Made by a program: the position numbers and the translations under genes. Source: Limnephilus marmoratus (lineage: Eukaryota; Arthropoda; Insecta; Trichoptera; Limnephilidae). From it: a stretch of 64,000 nt of DNA. Positions 32,269 to 43,752 of the stretch are shown piece after piece (position 1 is the first letter of the stretch; each line of letters opens with the position of its first letter). The notes beneath the pieces are model-generated. The model saw nothing but the letters and a program-made list of their open reading frames with translations. It did not search any database and had not been told where the DNA came from. Location of the stretch: positions 42,311,571-42,375,570 of the forward strand of contig OU862927.1 in NCBI GenBank assembly GCA_917880885.1. The letters run 5' to 3'.

Positions 32269-33394
32269 TATCCATGCTGTATTTTTGGTCTGGAGTCTGG
32301 ATTTCTAGTTCAGTCGTAAAAATAAAACTCATTGCTTCTACCGTGGCACACACATGCGACCTGGAGGTCGATAAAATCATATCAATACGATATTGACTAA
32401 ATCCATCTTATAGGGTCAGTTAAAAATACTTGTGAGAACGGTCAACGATTTTTAACAGATATTCCGACCGACGATTGATAAATTTTAGCGCCGCCTCTAC
32501 AGTAGCAAATAAGTTTCGGTAACTATCAATATACACATCATTTTTAATGATGTCGTTCGTCATACATAATTACTGGCTTATGTGAACGGATTGAATTAAA
32601 GAAGCTCTTAGATTTGAAAGAAACCCTACACGAGATCCATCGACTTAAATAATTCATATGAGATATGATAAATTTATTACGTTCGATCTTTGAGAAACGA
32701 ACATGGTTGAAATATGACTAAATACCTCATTAACTAATTATCTCCCGTTTACTGTCAAAAATTAAATGCGAACTGCCGATGCATAATTAGGTTAGTATTT
32801 CAATTCAACATCGTCAATTTATTAATATTTTTACGAAATTATTTGGCGTTTCGAAAGTCAACGCATTGAAAGACTATACTAAACTTTACTACGTTGATCT
32901 TTGAGAAACGAGCATGATTGAAATGTGACTAAATACCGCATTAACTAATTAACTCCCGTTTAGAGTCACAAAGAAAATGCGGACTTGAAATTTAAGCAAA
33001 GAATGGTCAGATTTATTTTTAGTTGAGTTATTTTTTTATAACAAGGTTCAAAAAGATAAAAAATGTATAATTTAAGAAGCAACTACGAGTAGCTAATAAA
33101 TATTAACGTATTTATAAAATATGGCCATCCCTGTCTAACCCGCTGATTGCTGCGTCAGATGAAGAATGGCTGACGTGCAATGTGTAACGTGTGGGAGGGA
33201 GACAGATGGGGTGGGGGTATTTCAGTATATCTTCATGTATTTTCCCATCTCAAGTGGCAGATCCCCTCTGAATAATGCTATCGCTTCCTGGCGGAAAATG
33301 GCACCCGCTATTATAACACGTTTTACTGGCGTTCCTGCCCGGTTTTACCCCATTAAAAATATTTTTATTTTTAGTTTCATCTAACAGCACACAG
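32269..33394. other. Region with a diverged 211-bp direct repeat
   Basis: About 105 bp starting near 32669 recurs near 32880 ('gatctttgagaaacgaacatgg' against 'gatctttgagaaacgagcatga'). No gene is seen in the rest. Confidence 0.5.
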
Positions 33395-33600
33395 AGAGAT
33401 TATTATTATAATTTTATTATATTTAACGACACATTATTACTTAAGTTTTTTTTATAATTTAGAGTGACTGGGAGGATAGTGCGATCCCACTCTACCATAC
33501 TAAAAGAGACATGTAAAACGAATATAGCATTTAAGGAGAAAAATAAAAGTTATAAAATAGAAAATTAAAAACATAGTACGTACGTAATGACATCTGTTGC
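33395..33600 (-). mobile_element. LINE-type 3' end fragment
   Basis: The reverse complement carries 'agtgggatcgcactatcctcccagtc' in part and an ATTATA-rich tail. It is the same 3' end as at 21020-21298 and 54190-54680. Confidence 0.5.
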
Positions 33601-33769
33601 ATCCAAAACTGCAAACGCAGTTTCATAAGCACTTGTAACACTAAAAACGAAACGATACGAAATGGTATTTGCTGGGATCGGGTGAAAGCACGAAGAGCCA
33701 GAATTTTTCAGTTTTTATGAAGATTTTTTTTTGGATACAGTTTTTTTATTATATTAATATCAGAACTCA

Positions 33770-34010
33770 CAGTTAAAAACTCGCTCTGCGGGTTTTTGCT
33801 GCTAGGCCCTGCGGGCGGCTTTTAGTTCGACTTCGCCCAATTTGAGTGTAGGTAACCATTTTATAAATCCAATAAGAACCTCAACAAAAATTGCCAGTTC
33901 CTCGGATCCAATGTGATCCAGTGACAGCTAGTCACCGAGTTAAAGTAACCGTGACACGTAATGACGCAATATGTAATCTCTCCGCATCCGGAAAGATACT
34001 TAAATTCTGT
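33770..34010 (+). repeat. Unclassified dispersed repeat, copy 1
   Basis: 'tttgctgctaggccctgcggg', 'ttcgacttcgcccaatttgag' and 'tgatccagtgacagctagtcac' recur in reverse orientation at 61240-61445. It has no terminal repeats or coding signature that I can name. Confidence 0.6.
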
Positions 34011-34904
34011 AAATCCGTAGTAGTTATACCTAGGGAAGAAACGTCAACATGCGAGCTCCTGATGGAAGTAGCGACATCTTGTGTCGAATTCTTGAATTAG
34101 AAACCGAATTATAACAGTAGCTTTGTGTGAAATTCCACATAGACATTGAAGTACCCACCACTGTCCCACCCCGGTATAGGCGACTTATGGTCGCCCCTTC
34201 GGAGTTCTCGCAAGAATCTAATTTTTTTGAATAAACGACTCTACATTTAATAAAACGAATCTAGACCTTCAATGCCCCTACATACTTTGTTAGGTGGCGG
34301 AAATATAGGATCGCCTACAGTCTGTACTGTAATGGTCAAAAAGGACTAATCTACAGGTGTTAGTGAGCATAAAAAATGTAATAAAGAAAAAAAAACCAAA
34401 AAGTAGTTATTATATAATAATCAGAGGGAGACCACACACTCCAGGACTGCAGGCAACTGACTGACTATGACTTCCACATAGACAGATGTTATTTGTGGCG
34501 CGGTATGTATGGCGTGGCGTCCGAGATGCACTCGTAGCTGGGTTCTGAAATTCAACCACGCAGACGCAAGCCTATTAAAATTGTTCGATCGATTTGCTAG
34601 ATTATTCATAACAGTATTCCAGTCAAAACCTTAATCTATCATGACATTATCGTCAGCATTAGATATTATTTTTTTTCCTTTTTTAGCTTTTTTATGAACA
34701 TGTTGCATATCTATATTTAAAAGCAAACGTCCCAGAACTGTACCTTGAGGTACACACCTTATTTTTGACTGACTTAAGCACAGGGTTTATTTATACCATT
34801 TAAGGGCGTTTGAAAAGGTAACTATTTATACATCGATTCTCTGGTACTTCCCAATATTCTACTTTCCCATACCCTTCCATCGTCACTCTCTTCAACTTCA
34901 CAAC
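34011..34904. other. Unassigned region
   Basis: No supported gene is seen. Confidence 0.5.
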
Positions 34905-35268
34905 GTTCATGGGGTGAGGTTTGTCCGGATTCATGGGGCGAGGTTTGTCCGGGTCTTGGCGGTGGATGCGTCTACCCACCAGCTGCCAGGTAGGCCGGAT
35001 CAGGAGAAAATGGTTGGGCGAGTCCCTTTGACTTTTACAGCCGTACTCTCTCAGAACATCGCCCTGCACCGCAGTGAGAAAGATACATACGTATGTCACT
35101 ACTGGACACACTGACCCTTTAGATTCCTACCCACCCCTACCCTTTCATTCCCAGAACTTCCCCTCCTTTCTTCCCTAAAAAGACCCTCCACGCAGCATCC
35201 CCAAAGATGTCATAGGTAGGCACTGAGGGGAATTATTTTCCTCAGGGCCTCCTGTGTGAAGCTAATGA
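34905..35268 (+). mobile_element. SINE-like repeat family 2, 5'-truncated
   Basis: It begins within the body, with a local duplication of 'catggggtgaggtttgtccgg'. It ends 'cactgaggggaattattttcc', 'tcagggcctcctgtgtgaag'. Confidence 0.75.
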
Positions 35269-35322
35269 CTAATAAACTTTAGACCACACGACTGAAGTAA
35301 AACTTCTGCTCCATATATACGA

Positions 35323-35490
35323 GAGAAAGAGAGAAAAAAATGTACGCGCGCACTGCTCCCTCTTGCTCCTACAGTGTGATACAGACAATAGGCCTGCACT
35401 GTGTCTTAGATATACGAAACGTAACTGGCTATGGGAGAAAGAGAGAAAGAAAATGTATGCTCGCACCTCTCTCTCTTGCCCCTACAGTAA
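35323..35490. repeat. Two-copy direct repeat of about 112 bp
   Basis: 'gagaaagagagaaaaaaatgta' at 35323 recurs at about 35435, each followed by CT-rich text ending 'cctacagt'. The function is unknown. Confidence 0.5.
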
Positions 35491-36575
35491 TATAAGAAAC
35501 GTAACTCTCTCTCTTTCTATCTTCACTAACTTATATCTCCCTTTCAACTACCGTTCGCCTCGCTTTTCGTAACGCATTCGCCATCTTACTCCCCAAGTCA
35601 TGCGTGCGTAAAGAATTTTTACTTAAAAAGATGAAAAATTCTCACAAGTTCTGAGCAATTGAGACTCTATGAAGTTATTGATATAAAAGCCAGTGGGACT
35701 ATGTCATCCCCAATTGAGGAATGCTAGGATGAAAGAGAGTATGGTGGGAACTTGTTAAATGAGAATTATTTTCCTTTCACATTTGGTCACCTAATATGGT
35801 TGAGCTATATCAAGAAACGCTTTCACTTAGACGATAGTGAGTATCTACCATGGTACTATATTATTCTTACATTGGTCTTACGCTCATTCCAGACCTCGAC
35901 AACACGAACCAGGTATAATATTTTCTTTTCATTTAAGAGAGAAATTTAATTTTCTTTCAGTAGAAAATAATCTACTGCGTCGCCTGTAAATACCAGAAAC
36001 GTACGAGGGAAAAGGAACGCAGGTATATTAAAGAACAGCGCTACGAATTTCCGTGGTGACATTTTGATTAAAAGTAACGGAGTTCCACAAGAATTCGGTC
36101 TACAAGTCTTTGATAAGAGCTCCACTCTTTTCCACCTGCGGCAGATGCAATACTAGGTACATGCTGCAGTTCTGTAATATCGCACTTACACAAATTTGCA
36201 GACGTGGCGTGCAATCACTGGTCGAGATTAAAATTCATATGGTGAAAAATATACTCGTGAACATGTGTTTGCCTGTAATATCGGTCATTGTGAAAACTTA
36301 ATTTTCTGATTAGAATAAATAAAAAAATTCTTCGTGAAATTGGTGTAATCAAATTCAATTAGTGCAAATTCACAATCTTTTTTATAAACCACTTATGAAG
36401 GCTATCCAAATTGATTTTACCTTATATCATTGATACATACTATGAACAAAATGATGGTCTTCCCATGGGGTGACTATTAAGTCCACTTCTAGCAGAGATA
36501 TTTATGGATTGTAGTGGTAATATATAGTAGTATAGTAGTATAGTGGTAAGTGGTAAGTATCCCCGCCTGTCATCA
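35491..36575. other. Mostly unassigned; includes a family-1 SINE fragment
   Basis: At about 35690-35750 the minus strand matches the family-1 3' region ('gtgggactatgtcatcccc' on the plus strand). Nothing else is supported. Confidence 0.45.
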
Positions 36576-36931
36576 ATTTGGGAGGCGGGAATGGGTACCA
36601 CCGCCCCGGGAACCTTTATTGGATAACCAACACCTCTGCCATAGGTCACCCCAAGTGGTTCGCTACGTATGGTGATTTTGCAGGGGTGCCCGGGTTCATG
36701 GGGTGAGGTTTGTCTAGGTCTTGGAGGCGGATGACCAGGACATACTGAACCTCAGATTCCTGCCCACCCCTTAAACCCTTTTCCTTCCAAGAACTCTCCT
36801 CTCCTTCATTTCCTTAAAAAAAACCCTCCACACAGCATCCTCAAAGATGACATAGGCCCTGAGGGAAATTATTTTCCTCAGGGCCTCCTGTGTGGAGCTC
36901 ATGTAAAAAATATATATATATATATATATAT
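36576..36931 (+). mobile_element. SINE-like repeat family 2 ending in a TA repeat
   Basis: The head 'tttgggaggcgggaatggg' is present and the centre is deleted. The tail hairpin 'ccctgagggaaattattttc' is intact. After 'atgtaaaaaa' it runs into a TA microsatellite (36909-36931). Confidence 0.8.
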
Positions 36932-37150
36932 TGAAAATATAATTTTTAAATCTCCCTTAGCAAAACACATAATATACTATGTCAGATACGTAGACGACAT
37001 CCTTATTTGTTGGAACGGCACCAACCGACAGTTAGATATCTTTACTAATTGGGCCAACACCATTAATAATAAAACCCGCTTCACAGTTGAACATGAGATT
37101 TAAAGTAAAATCAATTGTTTTAGATCTGACAATTGGTAGAAGTAATAATA

Positions 37151-38553
37151 ACTAACTAACTAACCATCACGCCGTTTAGGCAGAGAGGACGGACCACCAA
37201 ACAACTCGGTCTTGGCACACACTTTTTGCCTCACTCACATTCATACATCGTCTCATACATACTCTTCTATTATTCTGACTTTTGACATGGCCCGTCTCAA
37301 GTATCTGATTTACTTGATCGTGCCATGTCTTCCTCGGGTGTCCCCGACTTCTTCTACCATTCACATTTGCATCATATATTCTTTTAACACTACTTTCTTC
37401 GCTCATTCGCTCTACGTGCCCAAACCATCTGAGGGTCCCTTTCTTAATTTTGCTCATATCCACATTTCTAACACGATCATACATGGTTTTACCACACATA
37501 CGTCTCAGGGATCTCATTTCAACAGCATTCAGTTTACTTTCATCCTTCCTCTGCCAGTTCCATGCCTCACTGCCATACATCAGGGTAGGTACCAGGACTC
37601 CATTGTGGACTGCTAGCTTCGCTTTTATTGAAAGTTTTTTATTAACTCTAATGGCATTCAGTCCTCCATTAATGGAGTTACCGGCATTTACCCTTCTTTC
37701 AATATCTCTATCAGCCTTCCCATCTCTCGTGAACATACTACCCAGATAAACAAACTCATCCACCTGCTCCAAGTATTCATCATTCACTACATATCGCACA
37801 CTGTTTTCGTACTCTCTCTTTCAAACACCATGACTTTAGACTTACTTACATTCATCATTAACTCATTCTTCATAGATACTTCGTTCATCCTAGATACTAG
37901 AGACTGTAGATCTTCCATAGTGTTAGAAATCAGCACCGCGTCATCAGCATACAACAGGCAACATACTTTCAGACTATTCAATTTCGCGCCCAACCCCACA
38001 TCTTTCAATTCTTGCATACAATTATCCATGTATAGATTGAATAACCATGGTGACATTACGCAGCCTTGCTTAACACCTTTTGTGATGTCAAACCACCCCG
38101 TAAAATCACCATTCACCCTAACACATGCAACGCTTCCCTCGTACAGAGACGCAATTGCCTGTATGAGATATGTATTCACTCCATACTTGGACAACACCTT
38201 CCATAGCTTTTTCCTGTCGACTCGGTCGTACGCTTTTTGAAGATCTACAAAGGCGCAGAAAAGTTCTGGTTTTTCGCCAGAAACTTCTCAGTGAGCATAC
38301 GCGTGGAGAAAATCTGGTCCATGCATCCCCTTCCACTCATAAAGGCACCTTGCACATCCCATATTTTATCCTTTGTTTCCGTTCTTACCCTTTCAATCAA
38401 TATTCTTCCATACAGCTTGCCGACAGAACTTAGCAGGCTAATAGCCCTATGATTCCCACATTCCATGCGTGACCCTTTACCTTTGTACAACGGCATGATT
38501 ACAGCCCTTCTCCAATCTAATGGCGTGTAACCCTCCTCTAAACATTGGTTAAA
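37151..38553 (-). pseudogene. RTE-like LINE inserted in the Penelope element
   Basis: The direct repeat AGTAATAATA flanks it (37141-37150 and 38554-38563). Minus-strand frames give LDWRRAVIMPLYKGKGSR, GVKQGCVMSPWLFNLYMD, the catalytic LYADDAVLISN, YLEQVDEFVYLGSMFTRDG, GSEAWNWQRKDESKL, RWFGHVERM and GRRSRGHPRKTW. The tail is a TTAG repeat. The coding region is split by at least two frameshifts. The family matches 15446-16130. Confidence 0.92.
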
Positions 38554-39100
38554 AGTAATAATAAACATACCTTCGAAATATTTAGAAAACCAACTTTTAC
38601 AGACACAACAATAAATGCAAATTCAAGTCATCTTGGTCCCACAAATTATCAGCTTACCATTCAATGGTAGGTGCATAGACTCAATAACATTCCCTTGGAT
38701 AAGCATAAGTAAATGAAAAGAAAACTATTAAAATAATCGCGAGTAATAACGGCTACGTGGCAAAAAAACATTGAATAAGTAATAAAAACAAGAAATAAAA
38801 AAAATAAAATTAATTTAATATATCCGGTACATAAAAAAAAAATTGAAAAATTTTCATGTTTCGAATTTCTCGGCCCAATATCTTTAAAAATTGCAAAAGA
38901 AATTAAAAATGTGGTTTAAACATAGCTTTTAGAACCAATAATAATATGGGAACAAGACTTCAAAACTCAAAAACTAGAAATCCTATACTCAATAACGGTG
39001 GCATATATGAATTAAAATGTGACCACGTCAACTGTAACGCTACTTACATCGGACAAACGGGCAGGGCATTTTCAACTAGATTCAAAGAACATATGCGATG

Positions 39101-39315
39101 TTCTTTGAATTGAATTCGATTGAGTGGACATAGCGGTTGGATCCCATCCGGGCGTCGCGTGTTCAATTCCTCGGCTGGCTAAGTCCTCCATGACCTCCAT
39201 CACAACACAAGCAACATTTTCGGCTTTCTGTGGTGGTAGTAGGAGATTTTCAAATATTGTTGGGTTATTCGTAACCCGGGAATGTTTGTCTTTCTTTTAA
39301 AAAAAAAAAAAAATT
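39101..39315 (+). mobile_element. tRNA-derived SINE (family 3) inside the Penelope element
   Basis: It has an A-box-like 'tggacatagcggttgga' and a B-box-like 'gcgtgttcaattcctcgg', a body, and a run of 14-15 A at 39299-39313. It interrupts the GIY-YIG frame after FKEHMRC. The target duplication is not clear. Confidence 0.7.
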
Positions 39316-40042
39316 TTCAAAATTCGCAGAACATCTCCTAATGAATAATCCACTTAAAAACAACCAGCCAAAACCATTACAAGAACGAAAGGGTCTTAGA
39401 TTAAATTTGCTTCAACGATTAGAAATCAATAAACGAACGAATGACCCCAACATAACGCTAATTAATAAAGTAAGGAAAATTATTTATTCCCCACTACTTA
39501 GTATGTTCACCAAACCTAAACAATATAATGTTCTTAAATGAGTCATAGCAATAACTTCATTCTAAATCAATTAAGAAAACCCTTTCACCTAGTGCAAGGG
39601 ACACCAAAGGGAAAGATTCCGAATAACATATAATCACTCTCTTAATTAGTGTCTCTACTAATTGGATTAACCTGTAATAAATCAATTTAGACACCTCCAA
39701 AAATTTACATTTAAAATATTATCAATAAGTCGTCCGTAAGTGGCTTCACCACAGTTTGAAAATGACCTTACAAGTCAAAACAGCTGTAACTAAAATACAT
39801 TCTAAAATACTTGCAGAACTCGATAATAACATTATAAAATTTAATTTAATTAAATTTCTAAAAATTAAAATGGAGTTCTACGAATTAAACACAAAAACAA
39901 GTATATATGAGTATTAAGTTTATAATTATTTATAGCCGACGGGATGATTTGTTCACTTTCTGGAACAATTTATATAAGTCTCATAGAAATCGTTGTCTCT
40001 TTTATTATCATTAGAAAAAATATTACATAGGTTAACGGTGTT

Positions 40043-40527
40043 CTTATATTATAGACCTAAAACTGAGAATACTCCTCATCAAGACCAATGTATGGAGTAT
40101 CTTAATGTACGGCTGCGAAACATGGTGCCTATCCGAAAGAGATAAACGGAGACTAGAGGCTTTTGAGATGTGGTTCTATAAAAGACTGTTAGGAATTTCC
40201 TGGAGAGACCACATTACAAATCAGGAGGTTCTCCAAAGAATCGAAGGAGGAAGGCACCTGCTCAGGACCTTGTCCGAAAGGCGTGCAAGATGGATCGGCC
40301 ATGTAATACGACAAGAAGGCCTCTTGCATGCCATAATGGAGGGTATGACCGAGGGGACAAACTCTAGAGGACGCCCACGCCGAGAGTACCTGGAGGACCT
40401 GCTGGTGGACGTGCGCTGCTCATCATATGCAGACTTCAAAAGAGCCGCACAAGACAGGGAAGAATGGAAGAGACGAATAAAGGAAATTGCTGCAAACTGA
40501 TCCCAGGATTGAAACCAGAGAGAGAGA
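40043..40527 (+). pseudogene. 5'-truncated LINE with 9-bp target duplication
   Basis: It is flanked by AACGGTGTT at 40034-40042 and 40528-40536. The frame to 40500 reads SILMYGCETWCLSERDKRRL, EAFEMWFYKRLLGISWRDH, TLSERRARWIGHVIRQEGL and SRGRPRREYLEDL, the C-terminal zinc-knuckle-free end of an RTE/I-like reverse transcriptase. It is intact to the stop, but only the C-terminal region is present. Confidence 0.85.
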
Positions 40528-40799
40528 AACGGTGTTAGAAAGAGAACCATAAAATAAGTAAAATGTAGACCTTTGTGAAATCAAAGTTTCGGATTGCAAA
40601 TTGAAATTGTGAATTTTTTTATTAATTATTTTTACAAGTAAAATTAAAAAGTGAGGGGACAATAACGTTTATAATACTTGTGTCTTATAAAATGTGGATG
40701 CATTTTTTTCGTTATCAGTAATTTTAGTTGGAAAAAACGATAAGTGAGCCATTAATTATTTTTTTATGTTTGAATACAATTCTTTTGTATTTCAAAAAT

Positions 40800-40935
40800 T
40801 ATATGTTTATTTCGATTTACAAAATTTGAAATTGTATTTCATCACCTTTTAAAGGAAATATTTTGACCCTTTGATAAAACATGGTCGAGGCCTGAAGGCT
40901 TAAAACTCCCAATTAATTAAATAAATAAATAATTT
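40800..40935 (+). mobile_element. LINE 3' tail
   Basis: 'ggcctgaaggcttaaaactcc' followed by 'aattaaataaataaataat' is a truncated LINE end similar in layout to 32150-32268. Confidence 0.45.
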
Positions 40936-41439
40936 CGAAGAAAAATCTAATCCATACAGAGCATGCACCATCTCGCTAATAAAAACCCACACTACTGACA
41001 CGGGTGTTGAAAAATGGCTAGAAAGCCTAGAAGAAAACTGAAATACTAAGGACAAAGGCCTACGGAGACAATGCACCGGTACTCGAGCCTAGCTATAGTA
41101 CGGGGAAGACGTCAATGGAAGGCACATAAAGGTCAGGGATTTTGAATAGAGCCTTTTTTGAAATTGAAAATGAAACTTTATTCAGTCGGTACTCTAGAAA
41201 CGAATATGGAATTTTGAAGTGCAGACTTTGTTACGATTTGACATTTTAAATATTTTTTACAGATCGTACGGCGGAGAAGTGTCACTTTAATATTATTACT
41301 TTTACTATGAAGGCGGCCTTGAAGTGACTAAAGTTACTACGTTTGTAAGCAAAAAGGAAATTGTTGTTAAGTATCTAATATTAAATTTACAGGGAAGTTT
41401 TCATTGGCCCTGCCGCTGAGAATTCCGCTGTGTCCCTTA
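40936..41439. other. Unassigned region
   Basis: A possible plus-strand LINE remnant near 40960-41100 is too short to support. Nothing else is seen. Confidence 0.4.
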
Positions 41440-41712
41440 TTATACACCAGGGGTGGGGAACCTTTTTAGCGTCGCGGGCCATTTGGATGCTCATACCATA
41501 ACCCGCGGGCCGCACTCCAATTTCCGTCTCGGGGGGGGGGGGGAGCCATATTCGGATTTGGTTTTACTAAAACTAATACAAAAATTGTCACACTAGCCAC
41601 ACTGCTAGCTGCTCATAGTTTGCAACCAGAATTTTATAACTGTACTTTGAACACGAGAGTGGTTTTCTTCAAAATGCATCGGCAGATGAAACACAGAACC
41701 AGTTTTAATTTA

Positions 41713-41818
41713 TCTACCGGATCTGCCCTGATGATGGACACTGCAACACTGTCCGAAACGTTGGCTAAAGAATGAGGTAGCGCAACACGGCATAACACCC
41801 CAAAAACAAATAATGAAA
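41713..41818 (+). mobile_element. 106-bp insertion with hammerhead-like motif and 12-bp target duplication
   Basis: It is flanked by a perfect AGTTTTAATTTA at 41701-41712 and 41819-41830. It contains GCC, CTGATGA, GGACA/TGTCC as stem II, GAAAC and GTTGGC, where GCC and GGC can pair. There is no coding potential. Diverged copies lie at 7151-7232 and 52035-52120 on the minus strand, so it is a dispersed family. Confidence 0.65.
41728..41767 (+). ncRNA. Hammerhead-ribozyme-like motif
   Basis: It has the CUGAUGA core, a perfect 5-bp stem II (GGACA/UGUCC), and GAAAC. An extra base separates the core box from stem II, and stem III would be almost loopless, so self-cleavage as a monomer is doubtful. 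A dimeric form is possible. Confidence 0.4.
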
Positions 41819-42461
41819 AGTTTTAATTTAGATTGAATTTTCATGCGGGGAATTAAAACTACACTCAGAACATGAAAATGGCTTTCCTCTAATTTTGGCA
41901 GCACAAACTACGAAAGTAGAATTTTATAAATGTACTTCCAATACGATTGTGAATCCCCAGCTTCAAGTAATACTGCACCTAGAACACCAAAATAGTTTTT
42001 CTCCAATTTTTTGCAGTCGGAATGCACGAACGGTTTCCTTCGAAATGCGTTAGCAGATGAATTCGCTACAGGAGTTTACATTGTGTGAACACAAGTTTGG
42101 TTTTACCTTAAGAATGAATCTGTGTAGGAGTCCACTAGTCCACCGGCTTAAATTAAATTGTACTTAGATTACGTGAATGGTTTTTCTGCATTTTGTAGCA
42201 TATTTATCGTGTGCAATTAGTTTGAATTAAAACACTAATATGATTTTATGTTTTATTAACTAGTTAAAATAATTAACATGGAATGAATTTATATTAATTT
42301 AACTACTTACATACATGGCAGAAGTTTGGCAATATATTAAAAAACTCAGATAACGCAACGCACATTTTCCTTCGTGTTTACCACGGTATGAGTTTTTATA
42401 AACCTACACTAATCATTCTCAAATCAGAGCAATAACAGAAAAATACTCGAAGAGATGGATC

Positions 42462-42901
42462 AGATGGACAATATAGTATGTAGAACACCCCTAATATGAA
42501 AACTGGAACGCTTCGCAAGGCATACGATATTAGCTTGCATTGATGATGTTACTACTCGCAACTGATTTTCCAGATTTCCAGAGCGCAGATGATTCTCTGC
42601 GATGGATAGTTTTGAATAGAACTGCTCACAGCAGTAAGTTGTTCCGAAAATAGATGCACATTTAAGGACATGCCTCCTTAAATTTGGAAACTCATTATTT
42701 CGTATGCAGCGTTTATAGAACTCAAGCAGCGGGAGATTGTTATACCTATCTAGCTTTTAGTTCATCATCGCTTTGTAATTGAATAATTTCGTGCTGCAGA
42801 TTATCAGGCACATTCGATGATTCCACGTTGAATGGTGTAGCAAATATGTTCAAATCCGTTTGCTTGCTTTTCACATCCTTATTGTTCATTAAATGCTTCA
42901 C
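42462..42901 (-). pseudogene. hAT transposase C-terminal region, broken
   Basis: Minus-strand frames give SKQTDLNIFATPFNVESS, NVPDNLQHEIIQLQSDDELK, then after a frameshift LPLLEFYKRCIRNNEFPNL, RRHVLKCASIFGTTYCCEQF and YSKLSIAENHLRSGNLENQL. This is the C-terminal dimerisation region of hAT transposases of the ZBED/GTF2IRD2-like group. The frame is interrupted by at least two lesions and by the TTAA element at its 5' side. Confidence 0.85.
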
Positions 42902-43528
42902 TTAAGAGGTAATACCACCGGTGCGAAATCTCGACGGTAGGTATTTTCAAAAATTATCGCTGTCGCACCGCGCTCGAAAAAGAACTAGCTCTCGATGTGT
43001 GGGTGACCACGTGAGTGTTTGGCTAGTACACCTTCTCGCCCCCTCTGCGTCTCTTGCCTACCGTCTTACGCCTCCACAGTCCACTCATGCTTGTAGCTTG
43101 TAGCCTCAGGTTTGGACAAGGCATGTTTCGACTTATTTAGGATGTACCGCTCTCCATAGACAGAAAGAGGGCGCATTATTTTTAAACGCACGAGGTTTAC
43201 TATGCCGGTCATTTGTAACAATGTCTTCTGTTCACGCTTCGATCAAATACTCACACATCTATAGTAGCATCGCGTAGTAGATATGTGAGTGTGTGAAGCT
43301 CGTGTGTACGTTTTCGCGCGGTAATGCTGAGTCTTGTGTGTTTGTCGCCTTACCGGGTGTGACCAAGTAGGTGGCAAGAAATAAAATAAAACTCGAAAAT
43401 AATAGAAAATGTCATGAGTAAACGCTGCAACTTTTCCTACAGTGTTTTGTTATAACCATGCACATGGCATCTTTTCAAAGATAGATTTTTTTATTTTTTT
43501 TATTTATTCATTGCATCGTTAATTATTA

Positions 43529-43691
43529 GGGAACGTACCTATACTACGTGGTCTCTACGGGGGGGGGGGGGGGGGTCTTCAAAATGTCACGCTTGGTACA
43601 AATGAGCGGCGGTTTGCTAAGGATTTTGGTCACCGGGGGGACGGGGGTTAAAAATTGCAAAAAATTGGTCACGTAGTATGGGTACGTTCCC
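43529..43691. mobile_element. Mariner-type MITE with G-run
   Basis: The inverted ends are GGGAACGTACCTATACTACG on the left and GGGAACGTACCCATACTACG on the right (reverse-complemented), with TA on both sides. A run of at least 16 G lies inside. It is 163 bp and non-coding. Confidence 0.82.
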
Positions 43692-43699
43692 TAACATAA

Positions 43700-43752
43700 G
43701 TTGAGGATTTTTCGACCACCATGCTAGGTACATGCCCGTGTTGTGGTGGTCA
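43700..43752 (-). repeat. Conserved hairpin/peptide segment shared with 57 kb
   Basis: The minus strand encodes DHHNTGMYLAWWSKNP. The plus strand at 57073-57122 encodes DHHNSGISLAWWSKNP. The DNA also forms a GACCACCA/TGGTGGTC hairpin. I do not recognise the family; it may be a coding remnant of an unknown element. Confidence 0.45.

Larger units (their letters stand above)
36932..39850 (+). mobile_element. Penelope-like element, interrupted and 5'-truncated
   Basis: A reverse transcriptase fragment with the Penelope-type RYVDDIL motif (about 36970-37140) continues after an inserted LINE at 38554 with FEIFRKPTFTDTTI. A GIY-YIG endonuclease follows: GGIYELKCDHVNC, ATYIGQTGRAFSTRFKEHM, broken by a SINE, then FAEHLL...LQERKGLRLNLLQRLEI to the stop at 39541. 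Non-coding sequence to 39850 matches the terminal repeat at 7905-8085. The YVDD-type RT plus GIY-YIG combination is specific to Penelope-like elements. Confidence 0.9.

Noticed and set aside
41531..41544. G-run in the hAT end, and similar runs near 43559 and 52693
   Set aside because: Homopolymer runs in AT-rich repeats are common and may include sequencing length error; no quadruplex pattern with several separate runs is present.
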